Part shown: positions 21,241 to 31,240 of the stretch, in pieces
How the letters are laid out: each line of letters begins with the position of its first letter
Position numbering within the stretch: position 1 is the stretch's first letter
Made by a program: the position numbers and the translations under genes
From: Sapria himalayana
Lineage: Eukaryota; Streptophyta; Magnoliopsida; Malpighiales; Rafflesiaceae
Reading direction: 5' to 3'
NCBI GenBank assembly: GCA_029783825.1
Contig: JAREIK010003431.1
Coordinates: forward strand, 1,066,674 to 1,130,673
DNA: 64,000 nucleotides
Notes under the pieces: model-generated
Seen by the model: only the letters and a program-made list of their open reading frames with translations
Told to the model about the DNA's origin: nothing
The model's database searches: none

Positions 21241-22330
21241 AATGTAGGTGATAATAGTCAACTGACTTAATATTCCACATTTGATTGTTTTTGTCCAAAA
21301 CGATATGATCATTTTCATGATTTTTAACATGATTATTGTTCATTTAAATAAGGTTTTGTTTTTTCTTTCTACTATTTAATTTTGTTGTGGAGTGTATATC
21401 ACTTTGTATTACTTTTTGTTACTTTCTTATTGATAGAAATTATCAAATTCAATATTGGTATATTCTCCCCCTATTATCATTCCTTAGATATTTTTTTTAA
21501 TATTTAAATTCTACTTGTACTTAAAATATTTAAAAAATGAAGATATGCTCATCTTCTTCTCGATTAGATATACTCAATATTTCATAGAGTAGTCTTCAAT
21601 AAAAGATAATATTTTGCATTTTTAGAATTGATATATCCCAAATATCTAAATGAATAAGTTTTAAGATGGATTTATGTTTGAAAATTAGAAAGGTTGAAGT
21701 TGAATCTATAATGTCTACTAGTAATATAATGCTTACAAAAGGATAACGAAATCTATTTAATCCCTAAAAGAAATTATTATTTAGTCAGAATTTTTAAATT
21801 TAATTTTGACATGTGGTTAAGTCTATATGTCACGTCATTGTTAGTTTATTCTATTGAACCTGTTGAAATCATAAACATTTTTTTTCTTATTTTTATTTCT
21901 AAGCATATAAAATTTGTTGTTGTATTTTCTATTTTCTTAATTATAGGTGCTCATTTGATTATATTTAGTCTCATTTTTTAATTGGATTTTATACTCATCA
22001 TTATCTAATTGTCTTAAAGATAATATATTTTTTAATATGGATTTTATACTCATCATTATCTAATTGTCTTAAAGATAATAGATTTTTTAATATGGATTTT
22101 ATACTCATCATTATCAAATTGTCTTAAAGATAATAGATTTTTTAACATGAATTTTATGTTCATCATTTTCTAATTGGCTTAAAGAATATTATTATATATC
22201 TTCATTTTGAAAGTACCAATATCAATGATTTTTAAGACATGATTGTCTATCATGAACACAGATCCTCATGATTATTCATATTGATGAACCTTTTTATCTG
22301 AAAAGTTATGTGTCATGTTGATCCTGAATT
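21241..22330 (-). pseudogene. copia 3 integrase and protease remnant
   Basis: The minus strand gives LRNDNRGRIYQY-like and IYTPQQN (usually LRTDNGGEY and YTPQQNGVAERKN) around 21,390-21,500, LIHLDIWGI and DYSxKxxVYL around 21,560-21,660, and near 22,200-22,310 a segment like GSVFMIDNHVLKIIDIGTFKMKI. That last segment matches the copia region just after the protease motif. The region between is expanded by a 55-bp tandem repeat. Confidence 0.75.
21968..22190. repeat. 55-bp tandem repeat, four units
   Basis: The unit includes GGATTTTATACTCATCATTA and TTGTCTTAAAGATAATAGAT. Landmarks (TTAATATGG-type) end at 21,985, 22,040, 22,095 and 22,150, a constant period of 55. It lies within copia 3 and adds length out of frame, so it arose after coding was lost. 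Confidence 0.85.
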
Positions 22331-23449
22331 TATTAATTAGAAATTAATAATTTATCTTTAGTAATTATTGTCTCACTGTATAAAATTTTATTATCATCTA
22401 AAATACTTTTATACAATCTTGAATATTTGATGAATTGTTTTTTTTTTTTTGAAAAATCTCTACCTCTTCTTTATAAATTATAATAGTAATATTCTTTTTT
22501 TACATGTCTTGGTTTTCTTAATAATAGTGCTTTGCTTTTTTTTTACCCAATTATGTTATCTTATTCTTATTTTTATTTTCATTAGTCATGTTCTATTTAT
22601 ATTTCTCTAGAGATATTTGAAGTCTTGATTTGATGAAAGGAAAATAAAACTATCTTACTTGTTTTTATATATATTTTCTTATTAAGTATAATAATCACAA
22701 CTTTGTTGAAAATTAAATTTGTGTTCATAACAATATTGACTATATTTAAAATAAGATCATATAAATCCAATAGATTTTTGAGTTTAATTTCAATATATTT
22801 TTTCTTTTATTTTGTGATTAATATATGATAGTTGAGAAATAACATTTTCAAAATGTTGATATGTTTGTCAATGAAGTAGATTCTGAAATTCAAAAGGTAT
22901 TAAATTTTATTTTGAGAGATTTTGTTGTGTAATGATTTGATTTAATATATATTTATCAAAGTATTTCAAATTTCTTTTGTTAATTGTAATTTGAATATAT
23001 TTAACAATATATTATTTGTCATTGTTAAATACAAATTTGTAACTTCAGCATCATCATTTATTCAGTCTCATTTCTTATCTTCAATATGTTTTGGTATTCT
23101 TTCAATTGTTTCTAGCCAATTTTTATTTTACAAGATAATTTTATCTTAATCTTTCATTATCCCAAAATTATTTTATAAGAATTTAATTTTAAATTGTTGC
23201 TTCACTTTTGTAATAAATAATACATTAGAATAATAATGGCTTTGTATTAAATATACTAAAAATGTTCATAGTAAGTGGAGCCATACTTATTTAAGGAGCA
23301 ATTTAGGTTCACTCAAAACGCATGCACCACGAAGCACTGGTAAAAGTGTCTTGCATCGGACTAGGCACAACCATTTCTGAAAAGCATTGAATGTGCTAGT
23401 AAAATGTGCACCTTACCTAGGCATGCCTTGCCTCGGCGAACAAGCTGTT
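22331..23449. other. AT-rich stretch, probable copia 3 gag remains
   Basis: Its position beyond the protease region is where gag should lie on the minus strand. I could not translate a convincing gag domain. No other feature is visible. Confidence 0.35.
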
Positions 23450-23800
23450 GTAGCTCGTTCTTGGAATGAGCTTGGGCAACTCATTCTTGGAAGGAGCTTG
23501 TGCAGCTCGTTCTTGGAACTTGGTTAGGTGGCTCGTTCTTGGAACAAGCCCTGGCGGCTTGTTCTTGGAACAAGCTTGAGTTGCACATTCTTGGATTGGG
23601 CTTGAGGCTTTAGCTGCTCGTTCTTGGATCGAGCTTGGATTATTCATTCTTGGCGTAAGCTTAGGCGGCTCATTCTTGGAATGAGCTTGGGCAGCTAATT
23701 CTTGGATCGAGCTTGGGCGGTTTGTTCTTGGAACGAGCTTGGGAGGCTCATTCTTGGAATGAGCTTGGGCAGCTCGTTCTTGGAACTAGCTTGGATAATT
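23450..23800. repeat. 26-bp minisatellite with self-complementary unit
   Basis: About 13 diverged units of the type GAGCTTGGGCAGCTCGTTCT plus TGGAAT are arranged head to tail. Many units contain GCTCGTTCTTGGAACGAGC, an inverted repeat that could form a hairpin. Open frames on both strands (QERAAQAPSKNELPKLI-like) follow from the repeat and are not genes. Confidence 0.85.
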
Positions 23801-23804
23801 CGTT

Positions 23805-23822
23805 TGTGTGTGTGTATGTGTG

Positions 23823-23872
<50 letters not shown>

Positions 23873-23898
23873 ATATACATATAAATGCGTACTTATTT

Positions 23899-23931
<33 letters not shown>

Positions 23932-24200
23932 CACATGTGTAATTATATATATAGGCATGCATATGATATATATATGTATATACTACACACACATATGAAT
24001 ATATATACATATATATGCATGTGAATGTACACACACTTATATATATGTATACGTGTCTACATATTTGTATATATATATATATATGTTTATTATATGTATG
24101 TACATATAAATTCATGCATATGTATGTAAATATCTATATTCATACTTATACATATATATGTATATAATTATATCAACACACCCACACACACACACACATA
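23805..24200. repeat. TG, TA and CA microsatellite tract
   Basis: There is a TG run, then about 23 TA units (23,824-23,870), then mixed TATA, CACA and ATATATAC sequence ending in a CA run at 24,181-24,198. A further AT run lies at about 24,347-24,380. Apparent proteins here are dipeptide-repeat artefacts. Confidence 0.9.
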
Positions 24201-24345
24201 TATAATAGCATTTTAAAATTTTGTTGTTTTGCTTTAAAATTTTGAATGCTTAGAAAATATTAATAGTAATTTTCTTATGTTTAATATATTTTATTTCATT
24301 ATATTTTATTAATATATTAAATTTTTAGATAATATTTTGTGAAAC

Positions 24346-24383
<38 letters not shown>

Positions 24384-24384
24384 G

Positions 24385-24500
24385 TTGAGTGCATGGTGCA
24401 CTTAAAAAAAAAGCTCATGCCTTGTTTGTGTCTTGTATCTCAATGTTTCAAAAAATTTTTATATCTCAATGTGCCTTGTGCCTGAAATAATTGAGCTGAG
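24385..24500. repeat. Possible decayed H1 right end
   Basis: AAAAAAAGCTCATGCCTTG and CTCAATGTGCCTTGTGCCTG resemble the H1 right end (AAAAAAGCTCGCGCCTCAAG and CCTCAATGCGCATTGCGCC). No terminal ATAACTATG or duplication remains. The paired left end may be near 23,405-23,440 but is not certain. Confidence 0.3.
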
Positions 24501-24539
24501 GTATATTCGACACTTTACGTATTAATTTTTTTGAGTGAT

Positions 24540-26630
24540 TTGACATGTTTTTATTTTTGTATTTGTATGTATTTGAGTATTTATTAAAGAAATTTTATTA
24601 AATATCTATTTTGAGAGAATTTTATGAATGTTAGTGAATTCAATTTATTTTGGGTAAAATTAGTAGACACGAACTTAGTGAAGTGATGAATTGAAAGGGA
24701 GAAAAGTAAATGTGAGTTATGATATTTTTTATGTTATAACTTGATATATTTTCTATGATCTTATTAAGTAGTTGTAATATATTTTTTTTGTCATAACTAT
24801 ATCAATCATGATAATTTTTGTATATCATGACTATATTATCAAGTTGACATTATTTTTTATTGTATGACATAATTTTCGTGATTATAATATTATGTTAGAG
24901 TCGTAATCATACTATCTCTAAAATATAATAATTATCGTGACATTATTTTCACATTGTAATAATCAAGTATCCTATTAGTATAATAAATCATGATAATTTT
25001 TAGAACTGCAACTTCTTCGATATAGAGCCAAAACACCAAGTGTTTTGAGTTGAGACAATATTTATTTGTCATAATATTTTTGTTACCATTAATTTGCGTT
25101 TCAGTGAGAAACCCAAAAATCATTTACAATTCCTAGCATCAATACTTTGTGTTGCAAAGAGTATATCTATTAGGCATTATCTTTTTAAGTAGTTATGGCA
25201 TAACTTGGAGAGGAGAAAAGTAATTGAGAGCAATGATATTTCTCATATCATGATTTGAATATATCCTCTATGATCTTATTAAGTAGTTGCAACATTATTT
25301 CTTGGTCATAACTCTACAAAATTAGTTGTTTTAATCTTTGTATGTTATGATTTTACTATTAAGTTGGCACAATTTTTTTGTTGTATAATATTTTTAGTGG
25401 CTGTAATATTTTTTGAGTTGCAATCATACTATTTCTAAAATGCAATAATTGTTGTGATATTATTTTTATGTTTTAGTAATTAAGTTGGCACAATTAAGCA
25501 TAATAATTTTTAGCAGCACGACTTATTTGATACAGAGCTAAAATACTAAGTATTTTAAGTCGAGATAATATTTTTCAACTTGACTTTTTGTTGCAGAGAT
25601 TATTTGTTCCAGTCATGATATTTTTATTGTTATGACTATGTGTTTCAGTAAGAAAATATCAAAGTCATGATCATTCCTAATATTATGATTTTGTGTTCAA
25701 AATAGTAAATATATCTGTCGTGGTCATTTTTAATATAGTGATATTTTGTTCAAGAGAAAAGATTAAAATCATGGTCATTTATAATGTTGTGACTTTATGT
25801 TTCATATAGAAATTGTCTCTATCATGGTATTCCCAATGTTGTGATTAAGTGCTCAAGAGGAGAGTTGCTTGAGTCGTAGTATTCATTGTTGTCATGACTT
25901 TTTTATATCAGAAAAATCAGATGAGATAATAAAGTCGTGATCATTAAATTAGCATCATGACTTCTAGTTTAAAGTATCACATGAATCCTTAAAATCTAAA
26001 ATCAACACTAAAAGAAATTCACAAAAAAAGAGTGGAAATTGGATTCCAAGCCAATGACACTCAAAAATCCAAAGCAACGTGATTCTAATTCTCAATTAGG
26101 TATAAATTGAGATATATGATTAGTTTACGTACTTGTGTAAAAGTAATTTGATTTTATAAAATTTATTTTCGTGATAATATTATATTTTGAATATTGATAG
26201 AAATGAATATTATTTAAAATTAAATTTTAAAAGTGTTATTATATTGTAGATTTATACATGTTGGTCATGACGAATAATAATAAGTAAGTAATGAGATATT
26301 CATGTGGTAAAGTAAGAAGAAAATATGATGATTGTCAAACCAAAAGTACTATCATATTTATGATTAATTTATTGTTTATATTCTAGAAAAATTGACATTC
26401 AAGTGATGTGAGGATTAAGTAGAACGTCTAACTTAAGAGTTTCAGCATAATGTAAGAGACATGTATTGGTTGTGACGGATGGTAACAGATATATCATGAG
26501 ACACATAGAGGAGACTCATATAATGATGATAATCATGCAAATTATTTCTTCTTATATGATTTTTATAAGTGAAATTCATGGTAAGTTATATGTTAATTGT
26601 AGCAAGTATGACGATTACAAAGCCTAAAAT
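24540..26630 (+). repeat. R1 unclassified repeat, copy a
   Basis: The AT-rich sequence is punctuated by GTCATGAT/ATCATGAC words. Two tandem units of ~514 bp start with TATGATCTTATTAAGTAGTTG at about 24,755 and 25,270. It matches the reverse complement of 29,518-31,240, for example GGATTYCAAG, TATATCATGAGACAC / AAATCATGAGACACAC and ATTTCTTCTT. It also matches 56,880-58,165 in direct orientation. I could not classify it: no terminal motif or coding was recognised. Confidence 0.65.
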
Positions 26631-26832
26631 TAGAGGTGTCAACCGGGCCGGCCCGGCCTGGCACGAGGCACGGCATGGTTCGGCCGTGCCTGGGCCGGGC
26701 CGACACGGGAAAATTCCGTGCCCGTGCCGTGCCATGCTTGGCCCATACTGTGTCGTGCCTGACCCGGCACGGTTCGGCCCATGGCACGACACACCGGCAC
26801 GGGTTCGTCCCGTGCCGGTGTGTCGTGCATTA
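26631..26832 (-). repeat. T1 GC-rich TIR family, truncated copy C, in R1
   Basis: It starts TAGAGGTGTCAACCGGGCCG, the reverse complement of the right end of copies B and E, so it is in minus orientation. It stops after about 200 bp at a perfect hairpin (20-bp arms 26,784-26,803 and 26,809-26,828, loop TTCGT). The other family terminus is missing. It interrupts R1 copy a. Confidence 0.75.
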
Positions 26833-28217
26833 TTAAAATATTTGAGAATTATATTAAAATATTTTTTCATTTTATTTACAATCAAATCTTTTGAACATTA
26901 TTACATATATTGATATTCATTTTATTTGAGAATTATATCTTTTGAACATTATTAAAATATATCTAATATTTTTTTGAAGAGTTATCCTCATATCTGTAAT
27001 TACATTCATAGTTATTGAAATAATACATTTTATTACTAGAGTGAATATCAATATGATAGTAGTAGATTATATTTTATTTTAGATAATGCATGAAAGGCGA
27101 GGGAACTTTCTAATCACTTAATAAAATAAAATTTTTTTATTTTTTTAAAAGATATGTATGAGTAATTGTTAGTATTCACATATTTTGAAAGAACACACTT
27201 ATTGAATAGATTAACACATCACTACACTAATTATAAAAGAAAAATAAATGATTTTTAGATTTAAGTGGAATTATAGTATTTTTAATGTCACTAGATATCT
27301 TTAGCACTTGTATAAACTTTGAATATTAAGAATTCTGAAAAGAAATTGTTGATAGATTAAAAAAATATATGAGAAAGAATTTAAATAATGAGTATTTATA
27401 AAAAAAAAATATTTAAAACTAGTCGTTAAATAATTGTTTGGAGAGGTAATATAAATATCTTATATAAAAGATATTAGAAATTATTAATTTAATTATTTAC
27501 CCCTCAAATTAGGCTTATATGGCTCTTGGGAGGGGTATTGTAATATAAATTATACAAAAATCTTCCACAAGTTTTTAGAGTCATTATATAGTAGATCAAA
27601 GTATTACAAAAAAAAATACTAGAACTTCTAGGTTGGCATGTTGGACCAACAAAGTGGGCATGCACGCTCGACATGATTGGTTGCCCTTAATGCTTAATAT
27701 TGTGATTTTATTATGGTATCAAAACTTATTATATGTAACATGGTCCTCAAAACTCATTGGATGATTGTCTCTCGTCCAATAGAGTTTCATAAATATACGA
27801 ATCATATAAATAGTGGGATTAGCCTACAATGAAGTAATTATTGCTCGAGTTGAATAGATCAACGTGAGTTTTTGGAAAGATATTGACTATAAGGTTAACT
27901 CACTTTCTTATGTATGTTGATATTTTCTTTGTATTTAGGTAATATTATATTTGTCTATCAGACAAATAGTAGATGAGTGTGAAAATACTTTTGTGCCCTC
28001 TTGGCAGATAATGTGGCAATCATCCTTGGACCATAATCACTATCAAAATCACATGTCATTTTATTCAAGGATTATTTGCACATCTATTTCATTTAGATAA
28101 TGTGTTAACTACACTAGATGATTACTTCAATTAAGTATTTCTATTTTCTAACCTCTAATATCTTAAAGACATGAAATAATATGGTAATAAACATATTTGT
28201 ACATTCAACTTCGTAAG
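26833..28217. other. AT-rich region between the inverted R1 copies
   Basis: There are no open frames and no recognised terminus. Short direct repeats of ATTTGAGAATTATAT occur at about 26,841 and 26,923. R1 homology may extend into both edges because the copy b alignment continues past the H1 insertion point. Confidence 0.4.
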
Positions 28218-28311
28218 GGGCATACCATAGTTATGAAAGGTGTGCCTAAAGCTCAAGCGCCACCACTCCTGGGAAAAACGCCTCGCTTCAGGTGAGGCGC
28301 AGCAGGCAAGG

Positions 28312-29127
28312 TAGCACAGGCACGACACAGATTTGTGTCCGATATGCCACGTGGCGTATCATTGATAAATCCGTATTCGATACGCCACGTGCCGTATTGG
28401 ACGTCCAGTGGGCGGCAGAGGGCAGGCACGATTTGAGGGGGGGGGGGGGAGGCAGGGGGCAAGCGCGAATTAAGGGGGGAGGCAAGGGGCGGGCGCGAAT
28501 TGAGGGGGAGAGGCAGGGGACGGATGGGAATTGAGGGGGAGGCAGGTGGGCGGGAATTGGGGGGAGGAGGCAGCGGGCGGGCGGGAATTGAGGGGAAGGC
28601 AGGCGGGTGGGAATTGAGGGATGAGGCAGGCGGATGGGAATTGAGGGGGATGGCAGGCGGGCAGGAATTGAGGGGGGAGGTAGGCAGATGGGGAATTGAG
28701 GGGGAAGGTAGGCGGATGGGGAATTGAGGGGGAAGGTAGGATAGCAGTAAAATAAATTATTTTAATAAAATAAAATAAAATATTTTTATTTTATAAAATA
28801 AAAAAATATATTTTTATATAATATAAGATAATTTTATAATATTATTTTATAAAATAAAATTATTATAAATATTATCTTATAAAATCAAATAAAATACAAT
28901 ATTTTTATTTTATAAAATAAAAATATATTTATTTATTTTATAAACTAAAATAATTTAATTTATTTTATTTTATAAAATACCTAATATTTTTAAAGAAAAT
29001 AATTTTTATTTTTAATTTTATTTTTTTTATTATGACGTATCCTAGCCGTATCCGTATCCTAGTTTTTTAGTATTTGCCGTGTCCTCGTATCCTACCGTGT
29101 CGTATCCCCGTGTCCGTGTTCGTGCTA
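28312..29127 (+). mobile_element. H2 hAT deletion derivative nested in H1 copy 2
   Basis: The ends read TAGCACAGGCACGACAC and GTCCGTGTTCGTGCTA, imperfect inverted repeats of the H2 type. The block GTATCCTAGCCGTATCCGTA and the rest of the right end are nearly the reverse complement of 53,451-53,560. The internal order matches too: two G-box palindromes, a G-rich minisatellite (units like GGCGGGCGGGAATTGAGG, 28,430-28,735), then an AT-rich TATTTTATAAAATAAAA tract. The flanking octamers AGGCAAGG and AACCAAGC match at five of eight positions. Confidence 0.75.
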
Positions 29128-29167
29128 AACCAAGCAAAACACAAATACCAACACCAAAACTAAAGTC

Positions 29168-29335
29168 AAGACCATCTAACTCTAAATATACTCCTACTTT
29201 TGCTTTGATTGATTAAGATGAAGAGATTATCTATTCATCGGGAGAGGAAGATGAAGAAGAGGGAGAGTGAAAGATTGATGATGGGAATGATATTGATGAA
29301 GACTTTCTTGATTTAAATTTAGATGTAGATACATG
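29168..29335 (+). pseudogene. Acidic C-terminal tail, possibly of an H1 transposase
   Basis: One frame reads DEEIIYSSGEEDEEEGE, a stop, then KIDDGNDIDEDFLDLNLD and VDT before a terminal stop. Strongly acidic tails of this kind end several plant hAT transposases. Its place just inside the right end of H1 suggests this is what is left of the H1 coding gene. No catalytic domain is present to confirm it, and one in-frame stop breaks it. Confidence 0.4.
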
Positions 29336-29517
29336 AGTGTTTATTATTAGATGAAAATTAAAGACTATATTTAGTAAAATGTATAATTTTTATGTGTATT
29401 AGGCTGGGTGTGCCTCAAATAAAAAAGCTCGCGCCTCAAGTGTGCCTTGCGCATTAATGCCCCAAAAGGCTTTTGCACCTCAGTGCGCCTTGCGCCTTAA
29501 ATAACTATGGGGCATAC

Positions 29518-31240
29518 TCACGAAAATTAATATACATATATCAACAAATCTCACATATGGAAAATATACAAGAAGAAATTACTCATAAGGCTATTATTAT
29601 CATATAAGATATATTCAATCATGTGTGTCTCATGATTTATCTATCATTGTCCATCATAACTAACACATGATTCTCACACTATAGTAAAACTCATAGGTTA
29701 GACATACTATTTAACCCATATATCACTTGAAGATTAATTCTTCTTGAATATTCACAATGAATTTTTCTTTAGTATGTTTTCAACTTCATGAGCATTATAC
29801 TTGTAATGATTGAGCATACCTTAATATTGGATTGTCATATATAAGTTTATCTAATATTTAAGATTAGAGAGATTGTTACTTCTTTCTTATCATACCACGT
29901 GAATGTCTTAAGACCCACTCATTATTATTTATCATGGTTAATATGCATAAACCTGTGATATAATAAAAATCATTATTTTCAGTTCTAAATAATATTTATT
30001 TTCATCAATAACCAAACAACAATATTATCACAAATATAAGATTATAATTTCATATTATCAATACATAAATACATGAAAACTAATCATGGAGCCTAATTCA
30101 GCCAGACAATGGGAATTAATTCATGTGAGATATCTTGAGATTCATCTAGTGGAATTGAGAGTTACTAGTCAAAGCCCAAGTGAGAATCTAAGTCTCAATT
30201 TAATCCCAAATAATTATTATACGTGTTCACTTTGGTTTTGTCCCTAAATAGGGATTGAAATCATATCGCCTAAAGTTTTTTGCATGGTCAAAGCTTGAAA
30301 TCCAATATTTCTATCTCATCTTCTCTTAAATTTCTCTAAGTGTTATTTTTATACTTAGAGGTTTTATACAATTCTTTAACTTAAAAGACACGAGACTAAT
30401 TTGACATTGCAACTTACAACTTTATTGTTTTTTTGTATCTTTTATGGAGTACAAAAGTTATGGTAGTAATGCATGCCACAACTCAATTAACTCTTCTCTA
30501 GAGTATGGTATCATAGTGCTGGGAATGTCATAACTGAGTTAAATTCTCTATGAAACATAATGTCATAATATTGAGAATTTTCATGATTTTGATATTTTAT
30601 CTCTAGAGCAAAATATCAGTGTTGTGAATGGTTTAGATTGATGCATTTTTTCTTTGGAACACAAAATCACTGAATTGGGAATGCCGATAACTTTAGTATT
30701 TTCTTACTAGAGCATAAAGTCGTAATAACAAAAATAACATGACCAAAATAATAGTTCTTGGTAGCAAAAATTTATGATAGCTAAAAATGGTGCAACTAGT
30801 GTAATGCTTTATGAAACGCAAAATCATGGTAAAAAATATTACTACGGCTAATTTTTTTTAATAGTCTGGCTTTGTATCAAATAAGTCATGATGCTGAAAA
30901 ATACCATTGTTTTTTGTACCAGTGGGGTGGTTGGTTTTCACGACATAAAAATAAGGTCATGGCCATTATGATATTTTAGCGATTGTGTAGCCGTAACTTC
31001 ATAAAAATATTATTGTTACGAAGATTATATTGTATAGTGAAATAATTATGTTAACTTGGTGACAGAGTCATGACATAAAAAGTTATCATGATTGGTTTGT
31101 AGAGTTACGACCAAGAAAAGATATTGCAATTACTCAATATGGCAGTGAATAGTGACCCAAGTCATAACATGAGAAATATTATAATGCTCCATTACTTTTA
31201 TCACCTTCAAGTCATTGCTCTACCAAGTCTATCGATTTTA
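29518..31240 (-). repeat. R1 unclassified repeat, copy b (inverted)
   Basis: It is the reverse complement of R1 copy a in matching order: CTCATGATTTATC near 29,628, then CACGTGAATG near 29,897, GAAATCCAATATTTC near 30,300, then the GTCATAA/ATCATGA-rich part to about 31,200. The two copies face each other across about 2.9 kb. It is too diverged for a recent inverted duplication. Confidence 0.62.

Larger units (their letters stand above)
14930..22330 (-). mobile_element. Decayed Ty1/copia retrotransposon, copia 3, with three insertions
   Basis: Copia coding is read on the minus strand in four islands: RNase H (14,930-15,149 and 16,069-16,437), RT (17,789-18,690), and integrase plus protease region (21,241-22,330). 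The order from right to left is PR, IN, RT, RH. Each gap is filled by another element with its own termini. The coding picks up on the far side: RT reads VKIINR before the solo LTR, and RYMSN follows it. All frames are heavily damaged. LTRs were not identified. Confidence 0.8.
28226..29509 (+). mobile_element. H1 hAT-like transposon, copy 2, with nested H2
   Basis: The ends are CATAGTTAT and ATAACTATG, flanked by the perfect 8-bp duplication GGGCATAC (28218-28225 and 29510-29517), as expected for hAT elements. Its left ~85 bp and right ~110 bp match H1 copy 1. Nested inside is an H2-type element (28,312-29,127). Between that and the right end, 29,128-29,400 holds unique sequence with an acidic open segment. 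It is inserted in R1 copy b. Confidence 0.92.

Noticed and set aside
28253..28727. Open frames reading Gly/Arg/Glu-rich or Pro-rich repeats
   Set aside because: Produced by the G-rich minisatellite inside H2; there is no start context or domain.
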